A stretch of 64,000 nt of DNA from JADLGH01 sp964586675 (GCA_964586675.1 CAZPHQ010000004.1:62001-126000); one strand, 5' to 3'; positions 31,878 to 41,948 are shown, numbered from the stretch's first letter. Notes: generated by a model from the sequence alone, not told the origin. Translations and numbers: made by a program.

Positions 31878-33101
31878 CTACGCCCCGTATTTCTGGAGGC
31901 GCCCGGAATGGGCCAGGACAAGCGTCATGAGGTCGGCCGCCCTGAATGTGCCGAGCTCCCCGCCCCTGCAGTCCCCCTCGCCGAATCCCCCTTCCCCGCC
32001 GCCCTGCGTGTACTCAGAGCTTATGAGTATCGGCACAGGGTGCCAGCTGTGGGATTTCATCTTCGCCGGTGTCGAGTGGTCGCCCGTCACGACAAGCACG
32101 TCCGGCTTGAGCGCCATGATCTCCGGAACGAGCGAATCGAATTCCTCGATGACCTTCACCTTCGCGTCGAAGTTCCCGTCCTCGCCGTAGCTGTCGGTTT
32201 TCTTCACGTGCAGGAAAAAGAAGTCGTGCTTGTCGAAGTCACGCTTCAGCGTTTCGACCTCGCTCTTTATCGACATGTCCTCGACTTCGAGCACTTCCAT
32301 ACCGACAAGCTTGGCTACTCCCCTGTACATCGGGTACGTGGCGATGCAGGCGGCGTCGAGGCCATAGGCCTCGGAGTATGGCGAGAGGTTCGGATGCACC
32401 GCGAATCCCCTGAGAAGAAGATAATTAGCCCTCTCCTCGTCCTTTATGACTTTTGCAACCTCGTCTATAAATTTTGCGACGACGGCCGCAACCTTCTCCG
32501 CCGACGGGTTGTTGCCGTGCGGCTTGACAGGGCTCTTGCCTTCGAGCTGCGGGTCGGTGTCGCCTATATCGTCCCCGCCCTCGGGCACCGGGCCCGGGAA
32601 CGTCAGTATAACGGCTATCCTGTGCTCCATGCCGGAAGTCACGTTCACCTTCACGCCGTCTATCTCCTTTATCTTCTCCGTTATCCTGCGGACGATGCGT
32701 ATATTCTCCTGCGTAGGTATCCTGCCCGCGCGGCGGTCGGTGACTATCGGGGTGTCGCCCTCGTACTTCACGGTCGCGAAGTTGCCCCTTATCGCTATGT
32801 CGTTAGGGCCGACGACGAGGCCGAGGCCGAGCGCTTCGAGCACCCCGCGCCCTATCTCGTACTTGAGCGGGTCGTATCCGAAGAGGCCGAGGTGCGCCGC
32901 GCCGCTTCCCGGCGTTATGCCGACGGCGACAGGCATGTGAAACCCGGTCGCCCCCGCCCTGGCCAGCGCGTCGAGGTTAGGCGTCGAGGCCGCTTCGAGC
33001 TCCGTTTTCCCGTCTTTTCTTAACCCGCCGAGGCCGTCGAGAACACAGAAGACTATCTTCGTATCGTTCTTCTGGATTATTTTCTTTATCACTTCCTGCA
33101 T
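31878..33101 (-). CDS. apgM: 2,3-bisphosphoglycerate-independent phosphoglycerate mutase, archaeal type
   Basis: A 407-aa alkaline-phosphatase-superfamily enzyme interconverting 3- and 2-phosphoglycerate in glycolysis. VFCVLDGLGG carries the first metal ligand Asp, TPNLDALARAGATG and ITPGSGAAHLGLFGYDP the phosphoserine region, DFFFLHVKKTD the next ligands, and VVTGDHSTPAKMKSHSWHPVPI the terminal Asp/His ligands. Length and motif spacing match the archaeal-type aPGM rather than the 500-aa bacterial GpmI. AGAGGTGA precedes the start. It stands between tRNA-Leu and the MBL hydrolase, all on the minus strand. It is a housekeeping gene. Confidence 0.93.
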   Translation of the reverse strand: MQEVIKKIIQKNDTKIVFCVLDGLGGLRKDGKTELEAASTPNLDALARAGATGFHMPVAVGITPGSGAAHLGLFGYDPLKYEIGRGVLEALGLGLVVGPNDIAIRGNFATVKYEGDTPIVTDRRAGRIPTQENIRIVRRITEKIKEIDGVKVNVTSGMEHRIAVILTFPGPVPEGGDDIGDTDPQLEGKSPVKPHGNNPSAEKVAAVVAKFIDEVAKVIKDEERANYLLLRGFAVHPNLSPYSEAYGLDAACIATYPMYRGVAKLVGMEVLEVEDMSIKSEVETLKRDFDKHDFFFLHVKKTDSYGEDGNFDAKVKVIEEFDSLVPEIMALKPDVLVVTGDHSTPAKMKSHSWHPVPILISSEYTQGGGEGGFGEGDCRGGELGTFRAADLMTLVLAHSGRLQKYGA

Positions 33102-33153
33102 TAGTCACCTCTTTATAAGGGTTATAGAATTTTTACAGCCAATGCGCCGGCAA

Positions 33154-33927
33154 TCAAGCCCCGGGCTCTTCGAGAAGAATCTCCATACCGTCGTAAGCGG
33201 GCGTGATACCCTCGGGAAGCTCGGCCGAAAGCTCGTCGTAGTCTATCTCGTGCCCCATGTGGGTGAGGACAGTCAGCCCGGGTTCCAGCTCCTCCGCCGT
33301 TTCCACAGCCTGCTCTATGTTAAAATGGGCCGGGTGCGGCCTGTACCTGAGAGCGCTTATTATAAGGAGGTCGAGCCCGGTGAGCTTTTCCATGGTCTCG
33401 TCAGGGATACCGCTGCAGTCGGTGAGGTAAGCCATGCCGCCTATCCTGTATCCGAGAATCGTCCAGTCAGCGTGAAATATGGGGAGAGGCGTAACTTTTA
33501 CGCCGTCCGCCTCGAAATCCCCGGACACCGTGTTCATTATGAGCTTCGGCTTCCCGCCCGCAGAAACGGTGCTGTCGAATATATACCCGAAATTTTTCTT
33601 TAAATTACCGATGGTTCTGGCGTCCCCGAAGCATGGAATAACCTTCCCGTTCATGAAATTATAGACCCTGAGCTCGTCTATGCCATGCGTATGGTCGGCG
33701 TGGGAATGGGTGTAGAGGACAGCGTCGAGGCTGGTGATGTCGTGCCGGAGGGCCTGGAACCTGAGATCCGTCGAGGTGTCTATAAGTATATTTTTACCCT
33801 CTGTATGAACGAAAAGGGAGCATCTTGTCCTGTTGTTTTTGGGATTGCCGGAGGTGCAAACGGGGCACGTACAACCGACTATGGGGACGCCCGTAGAAGT
33901 GGCGCACCCGAGAATAATAACCCTCAT
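33154..33927 (-). CDS. PhnP-like metallo-beta-lactamase-fold phosphodiesterase
   Basis: A 257-aa MBL-fold hydrolase. The metal motif THSHADHTHG (HxHxDH) is intact, with DTSTDLRFQAL, the later DCSGIPDETM and THMGHEIDY supplying the remaining ligands. The N-terminal GCATSTGVPIVGCTCPVC resembles the PhnP group, which hydrolyses cyclic ribose phosphates and has structural cysteines here. No other phosphonate genes are near, so a general cyclic phosphodiesterase role is more likely than phosphonate use. It is transcribed toward apgM with a 52-base gap and diverges from the amidase gene. Confidence 0.88.
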   Translation of the reverse strand: MRVIILGCATSTGVPIVGCTCPVCTSGNPKNNRTRCSLFVHTEGKNILIDTSTDLRFQALRHDITSLDAVLYTHSHADHTHGIDELRVYNFMNGKVIPCFGDARTIGNLKKNFGYIFDSTVSAGGKPKLIMNTVSGDFEADGVKVTPLPIFHADWTILGYRIGGMAYLTDCSGIPDETMEKLTGLDLLIISALRYRPHPAHFNIEQAVETAEELEPGLTVLTHMGHEIDYDELSAELPEGITPAYDGMEILLEEPGA

Positions 33928-34025
33928 TACTATGAATTTAGCATTAACCGGGGGTTATTTCAAAAAATCGCACTTTAAAACGGGAGATCATCCGGTAAAA
34001 TGTTAAAGTAGATTATAAAATACCA

Positions 34026-34054
34026 TTTACAAAGAGCCAGCAAAATAATATAAT
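34026..34054 (+). promoter_or_regulatory. Promoter of the amidase gene, nearly leaderless
   Basis: There is a -35 TTTACA (34026-34031), a 17-base spacer and a perfect -10 TATAAT (34049-34054). The start codon follows 14 bases later, leaving a leader of about 7 bases and no ribosome binding site. Confidence 0.75.
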
Positions 34055-34067
34055 AAAAACTAATGTG

Positions 34068-35804
34068 ATGAAAAAACCGGCGCTTTACCTCACAATCGTC
34101 GCTCTGGCTGCCATATTTTCATCATGGGGAGACGTTTTCGCCCAGGAAAGGGGCGAAAAACTCTACTCAGAAACCCTCCAGCTCTATAAAACCCTCGCGG
34201 CGGACCCTTCCAAGGTCAACAACAAAGAGATCTGGAATACGATAGCCCGAGCTTTTTACAGTATTTACAGTAACTATGGCGGCAGCGAAAAGGCCCCGAA
34301 CGCGCTTTTCCTGTCCGGGAAGATGTACGAAGAGATGGGCGACCGCTTCAAATCCCAGGAAGACCTCGACACCGCCCTCGAATATTCGCGGCTTTTCGTC
34401 AGGCGCTATCCCGACAGCAACCTCGCCGACGACGCACAGCTCAGGGTGGCGAGGATAGTAGAAAAAGAGAGCAAGCCCAACGCCTACGTCGAATACCAGA
34501 AGCTTATAGACGAATACCCGAACGGCGACATGGTCACAGCCGCCCGGAACAAAACGCAGGACCTTTCCCCCTTCAAGCCCAAGACACCCGTCAGGGCGGC
34601 GGGAGCCACGGCGGACGGCAAGGTAAAATACGAGCCCGAAGAAGCGTCGAGCGGCCTCGTAAAGGTCAGCCAGATAAAACACTGGTCGACAGACAACTTC
34701 ACCCGCGTCGTCATACAACTCGACAAGGAAATGCCGTTCAAGCCGATTTTCCTCAAGGAAGACCCGGCCAACGGCATGCCCCCGCGGCTGTTCGTGGATG
34801 TTTACGGGGCGCGGATAGACAAAGACCTCTACGTCGAGCCCATCACGACAGGTCTCCTCGAAGAAATAAAATTCGCGAGAAACACGAAGGACAGCGTCAG
34901 GGTCGTCCTATACATAAAGAGCTTTGACGATTACAAGGTCTTCGCTTTGCAGGACCCGTTCAGGATAGTCATGGACATACAGGGCTCGGGCAAGACGCCC
35001 GAGGACTACAACGTCGCAAAGAAGGAGCCCGAGCAATATAAATACGACCCCTCGATCTCGATGCCCGACGACAAGGTCTCCTCCCTTTCTCAGGCCCTCG
35101 GGCTCAAGATAAGGACAGTCGTGATCGACGCCGGGCACGGCGGGCACGACCCCGGTGCCATAGGCCCCTCGGGATTAAAAGAAAAGGACGTCAACCTCAA
35201 GATAGCCAGGGCGCTCAAGGAAAAACTGGACCAGGAAGGAAGAAAATTCGGCATAACGAACGTCTATCTTACGAGAAGCGACGACAGGTTCATACCCCTC
35301 GAGGAAAGAACGGGTATCGCGAAAAAGATGGGAGCGGACCTCTTCATTTCTATACACTGTAACGCCGCCAAGAGCAGGGAAGCCTATGGCATCGAAACGT
35401 ACATCCTCAGCTTCACGAACGACCAGAGATCGCTCGCAGTCGCAGCGCGCGAAAACGCCAGCTCCAATATGTCGCGAAGCCAGATGTCGAGCGTTCTCAA
35501 GCAGTATCTCTTGAGCGCGAAGATAGAAGAATCCCAGACTTTTGCGACCCACGTTCAGAGCTCGGTCGTCGGCAAGCTGTCGGCCAAGTACCGGCCCGTA
35601 AAAGACAAAGGGGTTAAGAAAGCTCCCTTCGTCGTTCTCATAGGCGCGGATATCCCGAGCATACTCGTCGAAACTGCATTCATCACGAACCCGAGGGACG
35701 AGAAGAGGCTCAAGGACAGCGCTTACATAAACCACATGGCCGAAGGCATAATGGCGGGCATAAAGCGCTTCTCCTCGGAAATGCAGACGGCTTCGCTACA
35801 GTAG
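34068..35804 (+). CDS. N-acetylmuramoyl-L-alanine amidase with TPR and AMIN domains
   Basis: A 578-aa cell-separation amidase. Signal peptide (1-28); helical TPR-like repeats (about 30-165, e.g. ALFLSGKMYEEMGDRFKSQE); AMIN domain (about 200-310, beginning QIKHWSTDNFTRVVIQLD) that targets septal peptidoglycan; Amidase_3 catalytic domain (about 345-570) with zinc ligands in VIDAGHGGHDPGA, FISIHCNA and the catalytic ETAFITN glutamate. It cleaves the bond between N-acetylmuramic acid and the stem peptide in the periplasm. The start is taken as ATG at 34068; a GTG directly before it is also possible. The close -10 box explains the missing ribosome binding site. A short hairpin CGGGAA/TTCCCG follows at 35814-35830. 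Confidence 0.93.
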   Translation: MKKPALYLTIVALAAIFSSWGDVFAQERGEKLYSETLQLYKTLAADPSKVNNKEIWNTIARAFYSIYSNYGGSEKAPNALFLSGKMYEEMGDRFKSQEDLDTALEYSRLFVRRYPDSNLADDAQLRVARIVEKESKPNAYVEYQKLIDEYPNGDMVTAARNKTQDLSPFKPKTPVRAAGATADGKVKYEPEEASSGLVKVSQIKHWSTDNFTRVVIQLDKEMPFKPIFLKEDPANGMPPRLFVDVYGARIDKDLYVEPITTGLLEEIKFARNTKDSVRVVLYIKSFDDYKVFALQDPFRIVMDIQGSGKTPEDYNVAKKEPEQYKYDPSISMPDDKVSSLSQALGLKIRTVVIDAGHGGHDPGAIGPSGLKEKDVNLKIARALKEKLDQEGRKFGITNVYLTRSDDRFIPLEERTGIAKKMGADLFISIHCNAAKSREAYGIETYILSFTNDQRSLAVAARENASSNMSRSQMSSVLKQYLLSAKIEESQTFATHVQSSVVGKLSAKYRPVKDKGVKKAPFVVLIGADIPSILVETAFITNPRDEKRLKDSAYINHMAEGIMAGIKRFSSEMQTASLQ

Positions 35805-35972
35805 TATCAATTCCGGGAATACCTTTCCCGACACCCTTCTATATATTCCCAGAGACCTTCCGACCAGCGGCTGTAATATGCGGCAATCGTTTTTTATCCA
35901 TGTTATTATTCATATTCCGAACGAGTGCACTCGATAAAGAACGGCCCGAAACGAGCCGCTGATCACAAGAAA

Positions 35973-37694
35973 ATGAGCAAGAACAGAGAGATAGCAGAGA
36001 TATTCGAGAACATGGCTGACATGCTGAGCGTCGCCGACGAAAACCCCTTCAAGATACGCGCCTACAGAAAGGCCGCGGTGAATATACTGGAGCTGAGGGA
36101 GGCCGTCGAGGATGCGGCGGCGCGGGACGAGCTCACAAGAATACCTGGCGTCGGAAAGGAGCTCGCCGACAAGATAAAAGAGTATGTCGAGACCGGCCGG
36201 ATGAAGGAGTACGAGAAGCTCCAGGAGAAGATACCGCTCGAAACGACGGAGCTCCTAAGGATACCGGGCCTCGGACCGAAGACGCTGTCGCTCTTCTTTT
36301 CGGAGCTCGGCGTCAGAAACTCGGCGGACCTCGAAAAGGCGCTCGACGGGCCGGAGATCCTGAAGTTCAAGGGCATGGGGCAGAAGAAGATCGAGGACAT
36401 ACGAAAAGGAATCTCGCTCCTCAGGGAGAGCAAGGAGAGGAGACAGCTGGGCGTCGTTCTGCCGCTCGGAGAGAGCCTCGCCGCCGCCGTCTCCAGGATA
36501 CCGGGGACTGAAGGCACGATACTCGCGGGCTCCCTGAGACGCATGAGGGAAACCGTAAAGGACATCGACGTACTGACGATCTCCGACAATCCCCCGGAGG
36601 TCGTCCAAGCGTTCACGGCCCTCCGGCCGGAAAAGGACGTCCTCGCGTCTGGCGGCACTAAGGGCAGCGTGATTCTTCAGGGTGGTATCCAGGCAGACCT
36701 TAGAGTGGTAGGTCCCGAGTCCTACGGCGCGGCGCTCCTTTACTTCAGCGGCTCCAAGGCGCATAACGTCCGGCTACGCGGGCTCGCGCAGAAAATGGGG
36801 CTCAAGATAAACGAGTACGGCGTATTCAGGGACGAGGAGATGATCGCCGGTGAGACGGAGGCCGAAATTTACAGGACCCTCGGGCTCCCGTTCATCCCTC
36901 CCGAGCTCAGGGAAGACAGGGGAGAGATCGAGGCCGCGATGGAAGGGAGGCTTCCCGACCTCATCGACCTCGGCGATATAAAGGGCGACCTTCACACGCA
37001 CACGACGTGGAGCGACGGCAAGGCGAGCATCGCCGAAATGGCCGACTCCGCCGAAGAGCTCGGCTACGAGTACATAGGCATATCCGACCATTCCCCTTCC
37101 CAAACCATAGCGAGAGGCCTGCCGATCGAGAGGCTCCTCGAAAAGAAAAAGGAGCTCGCGTACGAAGCCGGCAAGAGAAATAATATAAAAGTCCTCATGG
37201 GGACAGAGGTCGACATCAAGATGGACGGGACGCTCGACTACCCCGACGAAATTCTGCGGGACCTGGACGTCGTCGTGGCCTCCGTTCACAGCGGGTTCAA
37301 GATGGACCGTGAGACGATGACGAACCGCATCATCAGCGCCATCAAGAACCCGTACGTCCATGCCATAGGCCACCCGACGGGCAGGCTAATCGGCGAGAGG
37401 GAGCCGTACGAAGTGGACATAGATCTCGTCATCGAGGCGGCCGCAGAATACGGAAAGGCACTCGAGGTGAACGGGTCTTACCCGAGGCTCGACCTCAACG
37501 ACCTTCACGTGAGAAAAGCCGTCGACGCCGGGGTAAAGATAATCATATCGACCGACGCGCATTCGACGGCGCAGCTCCTGTTTATGCGCTACGGCGTGGG
37601 CACGGCACGGCGGGGATGGGTCCAGAAAAAGGACGTGCTCAACGCCCTCTCGTTCGGAGAGCTTCACGAATGGCTTAAGTCCGTGAGAGGCTGA
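35973..37694 (+). CDS. polX: DNA polymerase/3'-5' exonuclease PolX
   Basis: A 573-aa family X DNA polymerase for base excision and gap repair. The start at 35973 (MSKNREIAEIF) matches the family; an ATG 16 codons upstream would add a poorly conserved tail. Order: 8-kDa helix-hairpin-helix domain (LTRIPGVGKELADKI), second HhH (LLRIPGLGPKTLSLF), nucleotidyltransferase palm (AGSLRRMRETVKDIDVL with the DxD acids), and C-terminal PHP exonuclease (DLHTHTTWSDG, GISDHSP, HAIGHPTG, ISTDAHST). All PHP metal residues look intact. It lies 70 bases upstream of ligA on the same strand, a sensible repair pairing. A 12-bp palindrome CGAGTGCACTCG at 35922-35933 lies before it. Confidence 0.95.
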   Translation: MSKNREIAEIFENMADMLSVADENPFKIRAYRKAAVNILELREAVEDAAARDELTRIPGVGKELADKIKEYVETGRMKEYEKLQEKIPLETTELLRIPGLGPKTLSLFFSELGVRNSADLEKALDGPEILKFKGMGQKKIEDIRKGISLLRESKERRQLGVVLPLGESLAAAVSRIPGTEGTILAGSLRRMRETVKDIDVLTISDNPPEVVQAFTALRPEKDVLASGGTKGSVILQGGIQADLRVVGPESYGAALLYFSGSKAHNVRLRGLAQKMGLKINEYGVFRDEEMIAGETEAEIYRTLGLPFIPPELREDRGEIEAAMEGRLPDLIDLGDIKGDLHTHTTWSDGKASIAEMADSAEELGYEYIGISDHSPSQTIARGLPIERLLEKKKELAYEAGKRNNIKVLMGTEVDIKMDGTLDYPDEILRDLDVVVASVHSGFKMDRETMTNRIISAIKNPYVHAIGHPTGRLIGEREPYEVDIDLVIEAAAEYGKALEVNGSYPRLDLNDLHVRKAVDAGVKIIISTDAHSTAQLLFMRYGVGTARRGWVQKKDVLNALSFGELHEWLKSVRG

Positions 37695-37764
37695 AATGCG
37701 AAAATTAAAATCTCATCCCCGCTCTCTTACATCTAAAAATCAGGACAGAAACGGATTTCAGTAA

Positions 37765-39780
37765 ATGAATATGAAACTCACCGAAAAAGAAGCGGACGGG
37801 CAGATACAAAGGCTTTCGAGGGATATCGACAAGCACAACTATCTTTACTACGTGAAGAACAGCCCCGAGATTTCAGACTCCGAGTTCGACGCGATGCTGA
37901 ACGAGCTCAAGGAGCTCGAAGCGAGGTTCCCCAACCTCGTAAGGCCCGATTCCCCGACGCAGAGGGTGGGAGGATGGGTCGCCGAAGGGTTCACGTCCGT
38001 AAGCCATATCGCGCCGATGATGAGCATCGACAACGTATCGACTCCGGAGGGCGCCTACGAATTCGACAAGCGGGTGAAGAGGCTCCTCGAAACTGAGAGC
38101 GTCGAGTACGTCGCCGAGCCGAAATTCGACGGGGTTTCGGCGTCGCTGACATACCAGGACGGAGTCCTGACGCGCGGGGCGACTCGGGGCAACGGGCTAA
38201 CAGGTGAGGACGTCACAGCCAACCTAAAGACGATAAACACGATTCCCCTCAGGCTCGGCGGCAACGGAAAACCCCCCGCTCTCATAGAGATAAGGGGCGA
38301 GGTGCTGTACCCGATCGAGGCGTTTAGGAAACTCAACAAGGAGCTCACCGAGGCGGGCGAGCCGCTCTTTGCCAACCCGCGAAACGCGGCGTCGGGGGCG
38401 ATAAGGCAGCTCGATTCGTCCATAACGGCGTCGAGGCCGCTCACGTTTTACTGCTGGGGCGTGGGCGAAGTGCGCGGCGCGGAGATTAAAACGGAATGGG
38501 AGCTCGTAGAGAGGCTAGGCGAGTGGGGATTCAAGGTCGATGAGCACATGCGGCTCTGTGTCGACTTTGACGCGGCGCTCGGTTATCAGAAGGAGCTCGA
38601 AGAGATAAGGGACTCCCTCCCCTACGAGGCCGACGGCATCGTCGTGAAGGTGAACAGGAGGGATTATCAGAAAGAGCTCGGAGCGACGGCCAAGCATCCG
38701 AGATGGAACATCGCCTACAAGTTCAAGCCGAGGCAGGGGACGACAGTCGTGAACGACATCACTGTGCAGGTCGGCCGCGTGGGTCTGCTCACGCCCGTCG
38801 CGGAGCTAGAACCGGTGGGCATAGGCGGCATCACGGTCAAGCGCGCCTCGCTTCATACCGACGACATTATAAAGGCGAAGGACATCAGGATCGGCGACAC
38901 CGTCCTCGTCGAGAGGGCCGGCGACGTTATACCGGACATCGTAATGCCGATCATCGATAAGCGGACAGGCAACGAGAGGGAATTCGTTATGCCCGCCGAG
39001 TGCCCGGTATGCGCGACGCCCGTCGAAAGGGAGGGCGCGTATTTCTATTGCCCCAACCTCTCCTGCCCGGCGCAGCTAAAGGGAAGGATACGTCACATGG
39101 CCAGCCGCCGCGCGTTCGACATAGAAGGGCTCGGCGAGAAGATCGTGGAGCAGCTCCTGGCCGAGGGGCTCATTAAAGACCCGTCGGATGTGTTTTACCT
39201 GAAGAAGGACGAGCTGACCCCGCTCGAAAGGTTTGCCGAAAAGTCCGCCGCCAACCTCATCGCCGAGATAGAGAAGAGCAGGAAAGTCCCGTTCGACAGG
39301 TTCATAAACGCCCTCAGCATACCGCACGTCGGGGAGCGCGTGGCGCAGATACTGGCCGAGAATTTCACGAGCATCGACGCACTCATGAACGCCACGGCAG
39401 AAGAGCTGACAGCCATTCACACCATCGGGATCGAGATAGCCGAGAGCATAGTGCATTTCTTCCAGCACGAGCAGCACAGGGAATTAATAAAGAAGATGCT
39501 CGACGCGGGGATAGAGATAAAGTACGACATGAAAACGCCCGTCAGCGACAAGCTGAAGGGTATGGTCTTCGTATTCACGGGCGGGCTCGATACGATGACG
39601 AGGGACGAAGCCGAGAAGCTCGTGGCCTCACACGGCGGGCGCGCCATTTCATCCGTCACCAAGAAAACCAACTACGTCGTCGCCGGCAATGACCCCGGCT
39701 CGAAGCTCGAAAAAGCTGAATCTTTGGGAATAGAGATTTTGACCGAAGAGGATTTCAGGAAGATGGTGGATGGGCTTTGA
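37765..39780 (+). CDS. ligA: NAD-dependent DNA ligase LigA
   Basis: A 671-aa DNA ligase sealing nicks with NAD+. The adenylation lysine is K120 in AEPKFDGVS; Ia-domain YYVKNSPEISDSEFD, the nucleotidyltransferase block YEADGIVVKVN, the OB fold, the four-cysteine zinc finger (CPVC ... CPNLSCPAQ), HhH repeats (PHVGERVAQILA) and a C-terminal BRCT domain (GMVFVFTGGLDTMTRDEAE) follow in normal order and length. The start may be either of two ATGs two codons apart. It follows polX closely and is convergent with rlmB (18 bases between stops). It is an essential housekeeping gene. Confidence 0.97.
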   Translation: MNMKLTEKEADGQIQRLSRDIDKHNYLYYVKNSPEISDSEFDAMLNELKELEARFPNLVRPDSPTQRVGGWVAEGFTSVSHIAPMMSIDNVSTPEGAYEFDKRVKRLLETESVEYVAEPKFDGVSASLTYQDGVLTRGATRGNGLTGEDVTANLKTINTIPLRLGGNGKPPALIEIRGEVLYPIEAFRKLNKELTEAGEPLFANPRNAASGAIRQLDSSITASRPLTFYCWGVGEVRGAEIKTEWELVERLGEWGFKVDEHMRLCVDFDAALGYQKELEEIRDSLPYEADGIVVKVNRRDYQKELGATAKHPRWNIAYKFKPRQGTTVVNDITVQVGRVGLLTPVAELEPVGIGGITVKRASLHTDDIIKAKDIRIGDTVLVERAGDVIPDIVMPIIDKRTGNEREFVMPAECPVCATPVEREGAYFYCPNLSCPAQLKGRIRHMASRRAFDIEGLGEKIVEQLLAEGLIKDPSDVFYLKKDELTPLERFAEKSAANLIAEIEKSRKVPFDRFINALSIPHVGERVAQILAENFTSIDALMNATAEELTAIHTIGIEIAESIVHFFQHEQHRELIKKMLDAGIEIKYDMKTPVSDKLKGMVFVFTGGLDTMTRDEAEKLVASHGGRAISSVTKKTNYVVAGNDPGSKLEKAESLGIEILTEEDFRKMVDGL

Positions 39781-39798
39781 AAGTCGTGGACAAAAGAG

Positions 39799-40536
39799 CT
39801 ACGCTCGCCCCCTCTGCCTCATAATCTCGTAGATGAGTATCCCCGCCGAGACGGATGCGTTTAAGGACGTGACGGTGCCCGACTGCGGTATCGAGACGAG
39901 GAAATCGCATTTGTCCCTGACCTTCGCCGAAAGCCCCTTCCCTTCGTTGCCTATGACGAGCCCGAGATCCACCTTCGACAGGTCTTCTTCGTAGACCGCC
40001 TTCGGCGCCTTGGCGTCCGCGCCTACGATCCAGACCCTTTCCCGCTTCAGCTCTTCTATAACGCTCGAGATGTTCGTGACGCGCGCGACAGGAACATGAT
40101 TCACAGCTCCGGCGGATGCCTTTATGACGGCGGGTGTAATAGACGCCGCCCGGTCCTTCGGGATTACGACGCCGTGCGCGCCGAGGACGTCAGCCGTTCT
40201 AATAATAGCCCCTAGATTCTGCGGGTCTTCGATATGGTCGAGGATTACGACGAGCAGCTTTTCGAGATTCCCCTGCGCGCGCCCGATTATGTCGCCTAAG
40301 GACGAGTATTCCCATTCAGGCACCCGGGCCGCGACGCCCTGGTGAGACGAAGTACCCGTAAGCCTCGTGACGGCGTCGCGAGGCAGCGAGAGGACCCTTA
40401 CCCCCCTCCCCTTTGCGAGCGCGAATATCTCATGGTCCGCGTCTTTACGGGAATCTTTCGCGACGATGATCTCGTCGATCCTGGAGCGCGGGTCGGAGAG
40501 GAGCTCCTTCACGGGATTTTTGCCGTAGATTATCAA
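39799..40536 (-). CDS. rlmB: 23S rRNA (guanosine-2'-O-)-methyltransferase RlmB
   Basis: A 245-aa SPOUT methyltransferase of the TrmH/RlmB group, methylating a guanosine of 23S rRNA. The N-terminal substrate-binding domain (IIYGKNPVKELL) and the three SPOUT motifs are seen: LDHIEDPQNLGAIIRTA (motif 1), VIGNEGKGLS (motif 2) and IPQSGTVTSLNASVSAGILIYE (motif 3), forming the knotted SAM site. The start is TTG, supported by homology at the first residues, as no ATG is available. It lies 13 bases downstream of the M23 peptidase gene, so cotranscription is likely. Confidence 0.93.
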   Translation of the reverse strand: MIIYGKNPVKELLSDPRSRIDEIIVAKDSRKDADHEIFALAKGRGVRVLSLPRDAVTRLTGTSSHQGVAARVPEWEYSSLGDIIGRAQGNLEKLLVVILDHIEDPQNLGAIIRTADVLGAHGVVIPKDRAASITPAVIKASAGAVNHVPVARVTNISSVIEELKRERVWIVGADAKAPKAVYEEDLSKVDLGLVIGNEGKGLSAKVRDKCDFLVSIPQSGTVTSLNASVSAGILIYEIMRQRGRA

Positions 40537-40549
40537 GCCGGTCCCCGCG

Positions 40550-41896
40550 TCAGTTCTGCGCGGCGCTTCCGCCCTCGCCGAACTCTTCCTTAGCCTGACG
40601 GATCTTGAGAAGGATGTTGTCGTTAAGCCACTTCGGGTCCCACCATTCTATAGGCCTCACGGCGACGCCGCCGACGTAAACGCCGTAATGGAGGTGGTCG
40701 CCGGCCGCGAGCCCTGTCTGCCCCGTCTTGCCTATTATCTGGTTCTTCTTGATCTCGTCGCCGACTTTGACATCTATAGAGCTCATATGGCCGTAGAGCG
40801 TCGAAACTCCCATGCCGTGGTCGATGATGACGGTGTTGCCGTATATGCCGAGCGGGCCGGAGTAGACGACTATCCCTGAGTTGGCTGCCTCTATGGGATA
40901 ACGCTTGGTGACGGCCAGGTCGTAGCCCAGGTGATACTGCTTGTCTATCGCCTCGCCGTTGTAAACGTAAGTCCTCTCGTCGGCGAAATTGGCTTCGACC
41001 TTGGAATTCGAGAGCTGGTGAAACGGGCCGGTCCACAGTATCGCGCTGTCCGATTTCGACGACGCGTCGCGTATAGTCTGGTCGTTTTCTTTCCTGAGCT
41101 TGCTGTTCACGCTGAGGAACGCCGTTTGGGCGTCCGCCTTGGCGGACTCGCCCGCGAGCGGCCTTATGACGTCCCTTATGAAGTTGTCGCTAATCTGAAT
41201 GTTGCTCTGCTTATACGGGATGTTTTTAAGCTTGTAGGGCACGGAGGCGGTCTTGCGGTTGCCCGCGGCGTCTTCGGCTACGAGCGTGATCGTCTCACCC
41301 GCGGGGACATTGTATGGATACGCGAAGAATACGAAGTGCACGTTCCCTTCGGCGAAGTCGCTCTTGTAGCCGGGGAAGAAATACTCCCCTATCTGAACGC
41401 CGCTCCTCACGGTATCGGGCGAGGTTTTGTAAATCACCAGATGAGAGCCGCCGTGGTTGATGTTGTGCTCGGTCGTCATGAGGTCGGCGGTCGGAGGAAC
41501 GAGGTCGACGCTCACCTTCTTTTTTATCTCGGTCTTGTTCCCCGAAAAGAATTTCAGCTTCGAGCCGTCGCGGACTGTTACTTTAAGCTCGGCCGGTCCT
41601 TCCTTGATGCCCAGCTTCCCCGGGTCGAGCTCGAGCGTTATATTGTCGGCCATGACTCCATCGGGATAGGATTTGTCAAGAACGGTGGTTTCGCCCGTAT
41701 CGTTCGCGAGTGTGACCTTCACGCTCCGGAGCCCCTTCCCCTTGTCCGTTATCTCTATGTCTAAGGGCTTAGTGCCTATGTAGTCCGAATCGAGCTTGAG
41801 ATTCACCTCCGGAGCGTGCCATTCTATATTTGGGTAGATGTAAATCAAGCCGCCGATTATCAGCGCCAGAATCAGAAGCGTAAAAAATTTGCTCAT
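40550..41896 (-). CDS. Membrane-anchored M23-family peptidoglycan endopeptidase
   Basis: A 448-aa protein with one N-terminal membrane helix (about 4-22), a large periplasmic beta-rich region with Ig-like segments (about 25-230), a helical linker, and a C-terminal LytM/M23 domain. Zinc ligands and catalytic residues are visible in QYHLGYDLAV (H and D), HGMGVSTLYGHMSS and GDHLHYGVYV (HxH). With a complete active site it should cut peptide crosslinks rather than merely activate amidases, although it could also act as a NlpD/EnvC-type factor for the amidase at 34068. It is followed by rlmB after 13 bases and preceded by a 94-aa gene. Confidence 0.9.
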   Translation of the reverse strand: MSKFFTLLILALIIGGLIYIYPNIEWHAPEVNLKLDSDYIGTKPLDIEITDKGKGLRSVKVTLANDTGETTVLDKSYPDGVMADNITLELDPGKLGIKEGPAELKVTVRDGSKLKFFSGNKTEIKKKVSVDLVPPTADLMTTEHNINHGGSHLVIYKTSPDTVRSGVQIGEYFFPGYKSDFAEGNVHFVFFAYPYNVPAGETITLVAEDAAGNRKTASVPYKLKNIPYKQSNIQISDNFIRDVIRPLAGESAKADAQTAFLSVNSKLRKENDQTIRDASSKSDSAILWTGPFHQLSNSKVEANFADERTYVYNGEAIDKQYHLGYDLAVTKRYPIEAANSGIVVYSGPLGIYGNTVIIDHGMGVSTLYGHMSSIDVKVGDEIKKNQIIGKTGQTGLAAGDHLHYGVYVGGVAVRPIEWWDPKWLNDNILLKIRQAKEEFGEGGSAAQN

Positions 41897-41948
41897 GCCT
41901 TATGACCTCGTGCTCTCCTGGAATTATTATTAACGATATGCCTGGCGT